A stretch of DNA of 64,000 nucleotides from DATBFU01 sp035498405. Its GTDB lineage: Bacteria > Acidobacteriota > Thermoanaerobaculia > UBA5066 > Gp7-AA6. The stretch is taken from positions 31,737 through 95,736 of the forward strand of contig DATKAE010000104.1 of assembly GCA_035498405.1 (NCBI GenBank), read 5' to 3'. The position numbers were made by a program, and so were the translations under genes. The notes beneath the pieces were generated by a model. It was not told the DNA's origin and did no database searches. It saw nothing but the letters and a program-made list of their open reading frames with translations. Of this stretch, positions 1-8,754 are shown piece after piece. How positions within the stretch are numbered: the first letter of the stretch is position 1; every line of letters begins with the position of its first letter.

Positions 1-234
1 ATCACTGTTCGGGAAGGGCGGCGCGGGCTACGGATCACGATCGTCGACCCGAAGGGCTCCGCTGCCCGCGCCGGCCTCGAGTCGGGCGATGCCCTGCTCG
101 CTTTGAATGGCACGGAGGTCAACGAGGTCGAGGACGTCAACAAGATCCTGCAGCGCGACCACAGCCGGACGACGCTCTGGATGGTCGTCGGCCGCGGCTC
201 CTGGCAATACACCCTGACTTTCCCGTTGAACTAA
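1..234 (+). CDS. PDZ-domain protein, C-terminal fragment
   Basis: The window opens inside a gene read in frame 1 that ends at a TAA at 232-234, leaving 77 codons. The translation is the second half of a PDZ domain: a GSAARAGLESGDALLALNG stretch (the classic 'A..AGL..GD.I...NG' signature) followed by a helix and the closing strand. PDZ domains of this type bind C-terminal peptides and usually sit at the end of periplasmic HtrA-like, carboxy-terminal-processing or site-2 proteases. The catalytic part lies outside the window, so the parent family cannot be stated. Its stop codon lies at the start of the 348-bp duplicated unit, so its terminator may be inside that unit. Confidence 0.8.
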   Translation: MTVREGRRGLRITIVDPKGSAARAGLESGDALLALNGTEVNEVEDVNKILQRDHSRTTLWMVVGRGSWQYTLTFPLN

Positions 235-578
235 CGTCGCCTTCGCTCGCTCGAGATCTGGCGGCCGCGGGCGCCGCCGGTTGGAGATCCTTGGTGGGTG
301 TCAGGCCCTCGGCCGCCACCAGCGAGCGGCTCGCCGGGATGCCGGCTCGACCCCTCGCCTGATCCCTTCGCTCGCTCCGGCTCCCGCGGCGCAAGCCTCC
401 TCCCTCGCTTCCGCTCGGGAGACTTCCTGCGCCGCGACCTGAAAGACCGACTACCGCAAGAAGAAAACGCTTCGCCCCAAGGGAGCTCCTCACCCGGACC
501 TCTTCCCGTGGGGAGCGGGAGAAGAGAGTCGTAGTTCGGAGACCACGATCCCCACGAGAACCAGGACCGCGCCCGCGA
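231..578. repeat. Tandem duplication unit 1 (348 bp)
   Basis: Bases 231-578 and 579-927 are near-identical direct copies, differing by a handful of substitutions and one extra A in an A-run of unit 2. Unit 1 carries about 88 bp that duplicate the last ~29 codons of the EamA gene (minus strand) plus ~260 bp of non-coding sequence including a two-tier palindrome. No promoter or start is attached to the copied EamA tail, so it is a relic. An open minus-strand frame runs through both units only because the repeat lacks stops. Confidence 0.93.
385..436. repeat. REP-like two-tier palindrome, copy 1
   Basis: Outer arms 385-395 and 426-436 (11 bp, one mismatch) enclose an inner CTCCC/GGGAG stem. This is the same element as 733-784 and 57321-57371. 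It lies downstream of the PDZ gene and could act as a terminator there. Confidence 0.7.
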
Positions 579-927
579 CTAACGTCGCCTTCGCTCGCTC
601 GAGATCTGGCGGCCGCGGGCGCCGCCGGTTGGAGATCCTTCGTGGGTGTCAGGCCCTCGGCCGCCACCAGCGAGCGGCTCGCCGGGATGCCGGCTCGACC
701 CCTCGCCTGATCCCTTCGCTCGCTCCGGCTCCCGCGGCGCAGGCCTCCTCCCTCGCTTCCGCTCGGGAGACTTCCTGCGCCGCGACCTGAAAGACCGACT
801 ACCGCAAGAAGAAAAACGCTTCGCCCCAAGGGAGCTCCTCACCCCGACCTCTTCCCGTGGGGAACGGGAGAAGAGAGTCGTAGTTCGGAGACCACGATCC
901 CCACGAGAACCAGGACCGCGCCCGCGA
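579..927. repeat. Tandem duplication unit 2 (349 bp)
   Basis: This is the second copy of the tandem repeat. Its right end (839-927) is the genuine 3' end of the EamA transporter gene, so this is the parental copy and the duplication breakpoint falls inside that gene. Bases before 231 and after 927 do not match each other, which sets the boundaries. The near identity of the copies points to a recent event, or to an assembly artefact that read depth could exclude. Confidence 0.92.
733..784. repeat. REP-like two-tier palindrome, copy 2
   Basis: Outer arms CGCGGCGCAGG (733-743) and CCTGCGCCGCG (774-784) are perfect 11-bp complements. An inner CTCCC/GGGAG stem (748-752/765-769) sits within. It lies just past the EamA stop on the minus strand, a position suited to 3'-end formation. 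The same design occurs at 57.3 kb with a compensatory change in the outer stem. Confidence 0.75.
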
Positions 928-1789
928 TCCCGCGGGCACCGAGCCGCTCGCCCAAGAGCCAGGCCGCCAGAAGCGAGGCCACCACGGGCTCCAGCGCCAA
1001 GATGATCGCCCCATGGATCGCCGACATCCGCCCCTGTGACCACGTCCAGCCGAGAAAGGCGGCGAGCGTGCAGAGCGAGCCCAGGTAGGCGACGCTCCAT
1101 GGAAACGAACCGGACCAGGGAATGGGCTTGCTCTCGAGCGCGGCGACGGGCAGATGCGAAAGGGGTCCGACCCGCAGGAGGAGCCACACCGCCCCCGCCG
1201 CGGCCGTCACCAGGACGAGCATCGCCGCCGTCAGCCAGAGCGTGTCGTGACGCCCGGCCCGCTCCGCCAGCTCCACGCCATAGAACGCGAACACCACGCC
1301 GCAGGCACCCACCCAGAGATCCCCCGCCTGCCACGGCGAGCCCCGCGGCGGCAGCGTCAGGAGCACGAATCCCAGAGACGCCAGGGTGATTCCGACTCCA
1401 TTCTCGAGCGTCGGCAGATGGCGCGTGCGGACGACGGCCACGAAAGGCGTCAAGACGACGGCGAGGCCGGTCAGGAAGGCCGCCTTCGTCGCCGTGGTCT
1501 CGGCCTGGCCGATGACCTGCAGAGTCATGCCCGCAGCGAGGAGCGACCCGAGAATGAGCGCGTCGCGCCCGAACCCGCGGGGCCGCGGCCTCCGGCGAAG
1601 GACGAGCACGACACCGGCGATACCCGTCGCGAAGGCAAAGCGCCAGAAGAGAAGGCCGAGCGGCGGCGCCGTATCGAGCGCATGCCGCACGACCACGAAA
1701 GAGGAGCCCCAAACGATCGTCACGGCGAGCAGCACCGCGTCGGGACGCAGTCTTCCCCCGGAGCGCTCGGCGCTTTCGGTCTGGTGCAT
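839..1789 (-). CDS. EamA/DMT-family inner-membrane transporter
   Basis: This 316-residue protein has about ten hydrophobic segments arranged as two EamA repeats, as in drug/metabolite transporters (RhaT/YdcZ type). The first begins near residue 18 with AVTIVWGSSFVVV, the family's typical 'WG..F' opening. Such proteins export or import small metabolites across the cytoplasmic membrane; the substrate cannot be read from sequence. The ATG at 1787-1789 is 32 bp from the GTG of the divergent gltX, so the two share a very short promoter region. The last 29 codons lie in the tandemly duplicated unit, but the reading frame of this copy is intact. Confidence 0.88.
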   Translation of the reverse strand: MHQTESAERSGGRLRPDAVLLAVTIVWGSSFVVVRHALDTAPPLGLLFWRFAFATGIAGVVLVLRRRPRPRGFGRDALILGSLLAAGMTLQVIGQAETTATKAAFLTGLAVVLTPFVAVVRTRHLPTLENGVGITLASLGFVLLTLPPRGSPWQAGDLWVGACGVVFAFYGVELAERAGRHDTLWLTAAMLVLVTAAAGAVWLLLRVGPLSHLPVAALESKPIPWSGSFPWSVAYLGSLCTLAAFLGWTWSQGRMSAIHGAIILALEPVVASLLAAWLLGERLGARGIAGAVLVLVGIVVSELRLSSPVPHGKRSG

Positions 1790-1821
1790 TCGAATCGCGC
1801 GTTAGGCTAGCATCGAGAGGC

Positions 1822-3255
1822 GTGACTCAAGCCTCCGGCTCGCCCCGCGTCCGATTCGCGCCGTCCCCGACCGGTTCGCTCCACGTCGGCGGCGCCCGAA
1901 CGGCGCTCTACAACCTGCTCTTCGCTCGTCACGAGAAGGGCACGTTCCTCCTGCGTATCGAGGACACGGATGTCGAGCGCTCGCGCGAGGAGCTGTCGGC
2001 GCAGATCCTGTCGGCCATGGAGTGGCTGGGCCTCGAGTACGACGAGGGACCCTTCTACCAGTCGAAGCGGCAGGAGCTGTACCGCGCCGCGGCCGAGAAG
2101 CTGCTGACGGACGGCAAGGCCTATCGCGCCTTCGAGACACCCGAAGAGCTCGACGTCGACCGCAAGAAGGCCGAGGCGGCGGGGCGCGCCTATCGCTATT
2201 CGGGCGCCGGCCGCGCGATCTCGCCGGAGGAGAGCGCCCGGCGTGCCCGCGCGGGAGAGCGGCACGTCGTGCGACTCAAGATGCCCGCGGAGACGATTGT
2301 GGTCCAGGACTTGATCCGCGGCCGCGTCGAGTTTCCGCCGGAGGCTCTGGACGACTTCGTCCTCGTCCGCTCGGACGGGCATCCTCTCTACCACTTCTGC
2401 GTCTGCGTCGACGACACGGAAATGCGCATCACGCACGTCATTCGCGGGGACGACCACCTCGCCAACACGCCCAAGCACGTGGCTCTTTTCCAGGCGCTCG
2501 GCGCCCCGGTCCCCGAGTTTGCGCACCTCGGAATGATCCTGGGCACGGACCGCAAGAAGCTCTCCAAGCGCCACGGCGCCGCGGCCGTCGAGGAGTGGCG
2601 CGATGCCGGGATCCTGCCGGAGACGCTCTTCAACTTCCTTGCGCTGCTCGGCTGGGCTCCCGGCGAGGATCGGGAGATCCTCTCCCGCGAGGAGATGGAG
2701 CGCGAGTTCACTCTCGACCGCGTGGGAGCCTCCCCTTCCGTCTTCGACCCGGAGAAACTGCTCTGGATGAACGCTCAGTACATCGCCCGAATGCCGGCCG
2801 AGGAGCTGCTGGCGCGAGCCACGGCCTTTGCGCCGGGCGGTGTACCGGAAAAGAGCGCTGCCCTCCGGGCCGTCGAGCTACACCGCACCCGAGCGCGAAC
2901 GACCGTCGAGATGGCGCGCGCGCTCTCGGCCTACGCTCGCGACCCCGAGGACTACGACCCCGACGGGATGAAGAAGCAGGTCAAGGCCGACACGCCGGCG
3001 CACCTCGAGCGGCTGCTCGCCCGCCTGGAGGAGCAGGAGGACTGGTCGGCCGCCGTGCTCGAGGCGGCCCTTCGCCAGACGGCGGAGTCGCTCGGAGTGT
3101 CGGCCGGCAGGCTGATCCACCCGGTGCGGCTCGCGCTGACCGGTGTCACCGTCGGCGCTCCGCTCTTCGACGTCGTCGCCCTCCTCGGCAAGGAGACTGC
3201 GTCGCGAAGGCTGCGAAGATTTCTCGAGGCGATCCGGCCACACACGCCCGCGTAG
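1822..3255 (+). CDS. gltX: Glutamyl-tRNA synthetase
   Basis: This 477-residue cytoplasmic class Ic aminoacyl-tRNA synthetase charges tRNA-Glu with glutamate using ATP. The N-terminal catalytic Rossmann fold shows the HIGH-type motif as 'FAPSPTGSLHVGG' (residues ~11-23) and 'RIEDTD', and the second ATP-binding loop as DRKKLSKRHG (a KMSKS variant, ~residues 240-249). The anticodon-binding alpha-helical cage follows to a normal length. The start is GTG at 1822 preceded by GAGAGG (1815-1820). It is convergent with the small zinc-ribbon gene, with a weak GC hairpin between. If the genome lacks glutaminyl-tRNA synthetase the enzyme may also mischarge tRNA-Gln, but the window cannot show this. Confidence 0.97.
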   Translation: MTQASGSPRVRFAPSPTGSLHVGGARTALYNLLFARHEKGTFLLRIEDTDVERSREELSAQILSAMEWLGLEYDEGPFYQSKRQELYRAAAEKLLTDGKAYRAFETPEELDVDRKKAEAAGRAYRYSGAGRAISPEESARRARAGERHVVRLKMPAETIVVQDLIRGRVEFPPEALDDFVLVRSDGHPLYHFCVCVDDTEMRITHVIRGDDHLANTPKHVALFQALGAPVPEFAHLGMILGTDRKKLSKRHGAAAVEEWRDAGILPETLFNFLALLGWAPGEDREILSREEMEREFTLDRVGASPSVFDPEKLLWMNAQYIARMPAEELLARATAFAPGGVPEKSAALRAVELHRTRARTTVEMARALSAYARDPEDYDPDGMKKQVKADTPAHLERLLARLEEQEDWSAAVLEAALRQTAESLGVSAGRLIHPVRLALTGVTVGAPLFDVVALLGKETASRRLRRFLEAIRPHTPA

Positions 3256-3261
3256 AGGCCT

Positions 3262-3283
3262 CGCGCCGGGCGGTGCGGGCGCG
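3262..3283. terminator. Candidate bidirectional terminator hairpin (gltX / zinc-ribbon gene)
   Basis: CGCGCC (3262-3267) and GGCGCG (3278-3283) form a 6-bp GC stem with a 10-nt loop between two convergent stop codons. No T-run follows on either strand, so this is position-supported only. Confidence 0.35.
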
Positions 3284-3286
3284 GCT

Positions 3287-3625
3287 TCAGTTCTTCAGCT
3301 TGTAGTCGCGCTTCAGGTGATCGAGCTCCTTCAACGCGCTTCGAAGCACCCGGATCACCCTCGAAATCTCTCGCCCGTAGTACTTCATTTCCGGGTCACA
3401 GTCGGTCAGACCGTAAACCGCCTCGTCCTTCTCCAGGCGGTCCTTTTCGTACGAGATCCGCTCGATCAGCTCGTCTAACTCGGTCCGCAGGACGAACGCG
3501 ATGTCGCGAACTCCGAGAAAACGGCTGCATTGCGGACAGTGGACCTCTTCGCTGCCGGCATCCGGCACGCTGTCGATCACGAACTGTCGTTCGCAGCGCG
3601 GGCACTCGAAGACTTCGGGAATCAT
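3287..3625 (-). CDS. Small zinc-ribbon/coiled-coil protein, unknown function
   Basis: This 112-residue cytoplasmic protein opens with a zinc ribbon (CPRC at residues ~8-11 and CPQC at ~30-33). An acidic/basic helical half follows (about residues 45-110: ELDELIERISYEKDRLEKDE and onward) that looks like a coiled coil. Zinc ribbons of this kind are common in small transcription- or RNA-associated proteins, but there is no recognisable catalytic or DNA-binding module here. The ATG start is at 3625. Upstream lies ~200 bp of non-coding sequence before the divergent YfhO-like gene. Confidence 0.75.
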   Translation of the reverse strand: MIPEVFECPRCERQFVIDSVPDAGSEEVHCPQCSRFLGVRDIAFVLRTELDELIERISYEKDRLEKDEAVYGLTDCDPEMKYYGREISRVIRVLRSALKELDHLKRDYKLKN

Positions 3626-3824
3626 GGCCGATCCAGTTTAACGCCAGGTTCCCCACGCGACGCGGATTCGGCTCCAGCCATCGGCCCGGCAAGGATCTTG
3701 CCAAAGCACGACACGCTCCATACAGCGAAGAAGGGCGCTAAGAGGGCCGCCAGAAACCTCCATCTTCAAGAGCGGGACAGCGGTAAACGCGACCGGCGAA
3801 ACGCAAAGAACGATTCTTGGACCA

Positions 3825-6214
3825 ATGAGGTACAACTCCGAGGACGTGCTGACGTTTCGCTTGCTCGGGGTCTACTTCGGGGCAGCCGCTGGCTGTCTCA
3901 TGCTGGCACGCGGTTTCATTCGGCCGATCCGGTTGTCCGCTGCGGTGTTCCTGACGCTAGCGCCCTTCCTTTTCGCCGGCAAGGCCCTTCTGACAGCAGG
4001 CGTGTACGGCCCGATCGACCAGATCTACCATTCCCAGCCGCTTGCGGCCCGCCGAGCGGAAATGGGGGTGGGCCCGACTCGCACTCACGACCTCGTGGAT
4101 GTCTCCTGCTCTATGGTGCCCTGGCAGAAGGCAGTTCGTGAGGCTGTGAAGAACGGCCGCCTCCCGCTTTGGAATCGTTTTGCTTTCACGGGCGAGCCGC
4201 TCTTGGCCGTTCTTCAGCACAGCGCGCTTCACCCTGGCACCTGGATCGGCTTCCTCCTTCCCTTGGCACAGGCCTGGACCTTCGGGATGGCGTTTCGAAT
4301 GTTCCTGGCGCTCGCCGCGATGTACCTCTTCCTCCGAGAGCTCGATTGTGGGGAGGCTCCATCGCTCCTTGGTGCCACGGCGTGGGCATTCAGCGAGTTC
4401 CTCTTCTACTTCCTCGAGTTCCCGCTCCAGCCCGTTGTTAGCGTGTTTCCGCTGCTGCTATTGGGACTGAGGCGTCTCGCCGTGGCCCCCGGCCGCCAAG
4501 CCCTGGGAATCACCCTCGTCTCTCTTCTGCTCATGATCTCCGGCGGGCATCCCGAAACGCTTCTGCACTCCGTGGCCGGCGCGGGTGTCTATTTTCTGTT
4601 CGAGCTGTCTCGGACCAATTGGAAGCAGCGATTCTCGTCGGTCGGCCTGTCGGTTGTTGCGGGAGGTCTTGCCCTGGGACTCTCGGCCGCTCTCTTGTTG
4701 CCGTTTCGAGAAGCCGCAAATGTGACGAGCGGCTACGCCATGCGCGCTCACTGGTACGCCAAGTCGGACCGGTCCGTTCCGTTAACTCGAAGTCTCAGAC
4801 GGTCGGTCAAGAACGTCATGCCCTACGTGTATGGGTCGTGGATCGATGGAGGTGAGGATCAAACCGGACCCGGTCCGGCCGCGTACGCCGGCTCCGTTCT
4901 CTTTCCTCTCGTCCTGGTCGGCCTTCGATCACGCCGCAAAGAGATTTGGCCCTTCGTGATCGTCGGCGTTCTCTCAGCCTCGGCCTGGGCGCGGCTTCCG
5001 ATCATCAACGACGCCATTTGCCAACTTCCTCTCTTCGACATCGCCATCAATGAGTACATGATCTTTCTGGCGGCATTCGCGGTGTCTTGCCTTGCCGCTT
5101 TCGGCTTGGATCGCTTGGGATCCGGGGGGGGGGACGTCCCGAGCTGGCGGTCGGGATCGTCGTATCTCTCGTCGCGTTGCCGATCCTCTTCTTCGGATTC
5201 CATGGGAGTGTCGGCCGGATCCCCGGGGACCGCCGCTTGGTGCTTTCCCTCGCCCTGGTGGTACCCGTGGCGATGCTGGGTGTCGTACTCCTACTTGTTC
5301 TAAAGAGAAGCCAATTCGAGAAAGCGATTCCGATCGTGGCCTTGCTGCTCTTGCTCGCCCAGCGACGCGTGGAGGTTGGACAGGCCTATGCGACGTTGCC
5401 CTCGCGTGCATTCTATCCGCCCCTTTCCCTTCTGAAGACGATCTCTGCGGCAGAGCCCTTCCGAATCGCCGCGATCGGACGCACCTTCATTCCCGAGATG
5501 TCAGCCTTGTACGAACTCGAGGACGTCCGTGGCGATGGCGCTATGACCTTGGCCCATCTCGGCGAGGTTGTCCCGCTCTTCTCGGTGGCTCAACCCTTGT
5601 GGTTCAACCGCATCGATGACCCGACGAAGCCATTCCTCAACTTCCTGAATGTGCGATACGTCATTGCACCGCCAGACTATCCGGCGCCAGAAGGCTGGAA
5701 GATCGTCGGAGATGATCACGGGGGGCGGCTCCTCGAGAATCCAAATGTGTTGCCCCGCGCCTTCGTGCCTCGGCGTGTTTTTCGGGAGAGCGATCCGGCC
5801 CGTCAGCTCGAACTCCTTCGCAGGATCACGGACTTCGGGGAAGAGGGCGTCGTTGAAGGCCCGCCGGCTCCGCCCTTTCAGATTGGAGAAGCCACGGTCA
5901 GGATCTCCTCCTATTCCGCGCAGAGGATGGAGCTCGAAATCGACGCTCGCGAGAGGGCTCTCGTTGCGACGTCTCTCACTGGCTGGCCAGGCTGGCAGCT
6001 TAGGTTGGACGGGAAGGAGGCGCCGCTTCTGATGTACAACCGGGCGTTCTTGGCGTTCGTTTTGCCACCCGGCCGGCACGCAGCTGTCCTCTTCTACTGG
6101 CCTCGTTCGTTCACGGCCGGGCTATGGATCTCGGCTGTCTCACTGCTGGCTACGGTGATCCTCTTCGCCTGGCCGAGGACGCACATCGAACGGGGCTTGG
6201 ACCGCATGAACTAG
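3825..6214 (+). CDS. YfhO-like polytopic membrane protein, interrupted by a frameshift
   Basis: Two overlapping frames read together as one protein of about 795 residues. The first (from ATG 3825) has ten or so membrane segments, starting RFDWY-type loops after 'PIDQIYHSQ' and 'LWNRFAFTGEPLLA', features of YfhO/GT-C-type membrane proteins thought to add sugars to cell-surface polymers. At a run of ten G (5124-5133) the coding frame shifts by -1 and continues to 6214 with a membrane segment, then a soluble periplasmic domain (LTGWPGWQLRLDGKEAPL is typical of the YfhO C-terminus), then a last TM helix. Adding one G restores a single ORF. Causes could be a sequencing error, mutation or slippage. 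Without a fix, the upstream frame ends at 5303. The gene looks less GC-rich than its neighbours. Confidence 0.75.
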
Positions 6215-6308
6215 TCGCGGATCTCAGTCGTCTCGCCGGGTTCAGCTGGGTGATCACCCCGGTTCTGTTCGGGCTGAGGGGCCGCGCCTTCACGCGGTCG
6301 ACTTGCGG

Positions 6309-6521
6309 TTACCGGTCCCGGGCTCGGTCGTTGAGCCGCGAGGCCTTGCGTCGATTGAGGCTCCGGAGCCTCGTCAGATCGGCGCATTGCTCGCACTTCA
6401 CGGTTCCGTCAATGGCTACGACGGTCTTGTTCGACCGCGTGCACTTCTCGCAGCTCCAAAATCGCAGGACGTATTGAATGGCTCGCTCCGCTTCTCGCCG
6501 AAGGCCAGCGACGGCGGGCAC
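6309..6521 (-). CDS. Possible 70-residue zinc-ribbon miniprotein
   Basis: Reading from a GTG at 6521-6519 gives 70 residues with two CxxC knuckles (CEKC and CEQC, 16 residues apart) and an Arg-rich tail. This looks like a treble-clef/zinc-ribbon peptide. There is no clear ribosome-binding site and the frame is open well upstream, so it may be fortuitous. The Cys spacing is the only support. It lies in the otherwise gene-free stretch 6215-6915, which also holds a perfect 12-bp palindrome (GGGTGATCACCC, 6248-6259) and a tRNA 3'-end-like fragment. Confidence 0.35.
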   Translation of the reverse strand: MPAVAGLRREAERAIQYVLRFWSCEKCTRSNKTVVAIDGTVKCEQCADLTRLRSLNRRKASRLNDRARDR

Positions 6522-6589
6522 TGATGCTCCGTCGGAGGGGCAGCCGAACCCTATCACGCCGCCGCGAGTCTCAGCTCGCCGAATGATTT

Positions 6590-6617
6590 TGCTCAGGGGC
6601 AGGGACTCGAACCCGGA
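6590..6617 (-). other. tRNA 3'-end-like fragment
   Basis: On the minus strand this reads TCCGGGTTCGAGTCCCTGCC followed by CCTGAGCA. It carries a T-arm with the invariant GTTCGA loop, then an acceptor-like 3' strand. No D-arm, anticodon arm or 5' acceptor strand is found upstream, so it is not a tRNA gene. It may mark a past integration or deletion at a tRNA. Confidence 0.4.
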
Positions 6618-6915
6618 AGGGAAAACGCCACCAACCGACGCTAACGATGTGCGGATCGCGCGCCGCTTGAAAATTGTGTGTAACCCATCGCGGTTGCCGC
6701 CGTAAGAGCAAGAGTGGGCCCCCCGCAAAGATCCGACGATCAAGACCAACTTCAGGCGGAGTGGGACGGAAGGCGCCCCTTCCGTTGCGGCTCGCCGACG
6801 GCGTGTGATTGACGGAGGCAGCATGACCAACCCATCGCAACGGCGTCCTTGCGCCGTCTCATCGATTGTCGCGCGCCGCCGCGAGGCGGATCCGAGCCGC
6901 GCATGGAGGACAACG

Positions 6916-8052
6916 ATGGCGTCGAGACTTGCAGGATGGCTAATCGTCGCCCTGTGGCTTGCGGCAACCGGCATTCTCGCGGCTCCAGGGCCGCTCGAGG
7001 TCTCGGTCGACCGAGCGCAGGCAATGCTCATCAAGGAAGACCTGGGCGACGGGATCTACGTGTTTCGCGCCCCTTCGGATCTCGATTACTGGACGTCGAC
7101 GAATTCGGTCGTCATCGTCAACCAGGACGACGTCACCGTCTTCGACAGCTGTACACGCGCGGTAACCGCGCGAGCGGTGATCGCGGAGGTTCGCAAGTTG
7201 ACGGCGAAGCCCGTGCGTTTCCTCATCAACTCGCACTGGCACCAGGATCACTGGTCGGGCAACGACGAATACACGAAGGCCTTCCCCGGCCTCCGCATCA
7301 TCGCGAGCGCCGAGACCCGCGCCTACATGGCGCGCATGGGGGCCCGCTTTTTCGTGGACGAATTGGAACAATTTGGGCTGACGCGGATGCGAGAGGCTTT
7401 GGCGACGGCGATCAAGACCGGCAAGCTCGCCGACGGCTCACCATTGACCGCAGAGATTCGCGCTCGCAAGGAGAGGAGCATCGCAATGGCGACCCAGTTC
7501 GCGGCTGAGATCGAGGCTCTGCCGCGCGTCCTCCCGAATCTGGTCTATCGGGACGAGATGGCTTTCTGGAGCGGCCAACGTGAGTTTCGCCTGATGAGCC
7601 TCACGGGCGACGCGACCGGATCGACGGTCTTGTACCTGCCCGGCAGCAAGATTCTGGTCACCGGCGATGTCCTGGTAAGTCCGGAGGACGGCAAGGGACC
7701 CCCGCCCTGGTCAACCAACTCGTACGCCGTCACGCCCTGGCTCGAAAGCCTCCGCCGGCTCGAGGCGTTCGACGCCAGAGCCATCGTCCCGGGTCAAGGG
7801 CCGGTAATGCACGATAAGGCGTATCTACGCCGGACGATCGAGCTCTTCGCGGCCATCATCGATCAGGTGCACGCGGCACTCGAGCGCGGACTCGTCAAAC
7901 CCATCCAGGTGCAGGCAGCGGTCAATGTGGACCGCATCGGCCTCGAGTACGCTCCGGGTGCTCCGCTCCCCGAGGATTTTCACCTGGTCGTGACCTCTCT
8001 CGTGAAGAAGGCCAGGCAAGAAGCGCTCGACGGCGTATCAGACGAGAAATAG
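6916..8052 (+). CDS. Exported metallo-beta-lactamase-fold hydrolase
   Basis: From the ATG at 6916 (GGAGGA at 6905-6910 as ribosome-binding site) the product has 378 residues. It has a signal peptide (MASRLAGWLIVALWLAATG, cleavage probably after AAP) and an MBL-fold domain with the zinc motif NSHWHQDHWSGN (HxHxDH, roughly residues 103-114). A second metal-site Asp/His region lies further on (GDVLVSPEDGKG and the VPGQGP loop). Enzymes of this type hydrolyse diverse esters, thioesters or lactams in the periplasm; similar exported 'cyclase/hydrolase' MBLs are usually of unknown substrate. A longer in-frame start at 6805 lacks a ribosome-binding site and would bury the signal peptide. It is convergent with the anti-sigma gene. 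Confidence 0.88.
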   Translation: MASRLAGWLIVALWLAATGILAAPGPLEVSVDRAQAMLIKEDLGDGIYVFRAPSDLDYWTSTNSVVIVNQDDVTVFDSCTRAVTARAVIAEVRKLTAKPVRFLINSHWHQDHWSGNDEYTKAFPGLRIIASAETRAYMARMGARFFVDELEQFGLTRMREALATAIKTGKLADGSPLTAEIRARKERSIAMATQFAAEIEALPRVLPNLVYRDEMAFWSGQREFRLMSLTGDATGSTVLYLPGSKILVTGDVLVSPEDGKGPPPWSTNSYAVTPWLESLRRLEAFDARAIVPGQGPVMHDKAYLRRTIELFAAIIDQVHAALERGLVKPIQVQAAVNVDRIGLEYAPGAPLPEDFHLVVTSLVKKARQEALDGVSDEK

Positions 8053-8125
8053 CGCATTAGTCAGCCGGGCTTTGTGCACTCCGACACAAACAGGCTCGAC
8101 ACCTGCTAGCACGTCCTGTACGCGC

Positions 8126-8151
8126 CGACCGGGTACTACCCGACCCGGTCG
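8126..8151. terminator. Candidate bidirectional hairpin terminator
   Basis: CGACCGGGT (8126-8134) and ACCCGGTCG (8143-8151) form a perfect 9-bp stem with an 8-nt loop. It lies in the gap between the convergent MBL (stop 8052) and anti-sigma (stop 8188) genes. No strong T-tract follows. Confidence 0.5.
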
Positions 8152-8187
8152 TGCGCATTCCGGTTCGAGAACGAGCGGCGACGTGCC

Positions 8188-8754
8188 CTACGGCGCCGTG
8201 CGCGTATGGTGGAACGTGTATTCGCCGAGCAGACGCTCGGTGCCTGCCGAATCGAAGGCGACCAGGCGCGCGATCATCGTGCGCGTCGGCCAGGCCTTCG
8301 CCTGATCGATGGGCTCCTGGTAGGCAATGCTGCCCGGCCCCGAATGAACGGGGATGTCCGGCAGCCTGACCTGCTCGACGCCGCGCTCGTCACAGAGGCA
8401 GAGATCGACTCGCGTTGCCCCGCTCAAATCCGCAGCCAGACGCCCGATGAGAAAGTCGTCTTCCGCGGTCACGGTGCACTGGACGCTGCCTCCCGGAGGA
8501 GGGGCGTACTCGCGGACTTGCAGGCCTTCCTCCGCGACACGCCGAAGAAATGTGTCGCTCACGGCCATTCTCAGGGTGCCTTCGCGCGCCAGGTTGCGGA
8601 CTCCTTCGGCGAGCGCGATCACCTCGCGAAGTCGCGCACCGCAGGAGTCGCAGCCGAGCAGATGCTCCTCGATGGCTTCCTCTTCCGGACCCGGCAGCGC
8701 GGCGAGCCAGTAGTCGGCAAGGACCGCCGTGTCGATGGGACTGGAGCAGTTCAT
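8188..8754 (-). CDS. Anti-sigma factor with zinc-finger (zf-HC2) domain
   Basis: This 188-residue protein begins with a putative zinc-finger domain whose HxxxCxxC core is seen as EHLLGCDSCG (about residues 30-39), preceded by the helix typical of ZAS anti-sigma factors. The rest is soluble; no transmembrane helix is evident, so it probably acts in the cytoplasm, unlike membrane-anchored RsiW/RseA types. The start is chosen at 8754 because its ATG overlaps the sigma-factor TGA in an ATGA (8751-8754), which couples translation and keeps stoichiometry. Expected role: sequester the ECF sigma factor encoded just upstream until a signal, perhaps redox or zinc release, frees it. Confidence 0.82.
   Translation of the reverse strand: MNCSSPIDTAVLADYWLAALPGPEEEAIEEHLLGCDSCGARLREVIALAEGVRNLAREGTLRMAVSDTFLRRVAEEGLQVREYAPPPGGSVQCTVTAEDDFLIGRLAADLSGATRVDLCLCDERGVEQVRLPDIPVHSGPGSIAYQEPIDQAKAWPTRTMIARLVAFDSAGTERLLGEYTFHHTRTAP

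Noticed and set aside
137..829. 230-codon minus-strand ORF across the duplicated unit
   Set aside because: It exists because the same stop-free repeat occurs twice; the protein is internally duplicated, low complexity and has no family resemblance.
6248..6259. 12-bp palindrome GGGTGATCACCC after the YfhO gene as a terminator
   Set aside because: It is perfectly symmetric with no loop and no T-run, so it cannot be a stable RNA hairpin; a protein-binding site is possible but unsupported.
6590..6617. Complete tRNA gene at 6.6 kb
   Set aside because: Only T-arm and 3' acceptor-like bases are present; no D-arm, anticodon arm or matching 5' strand upstream.
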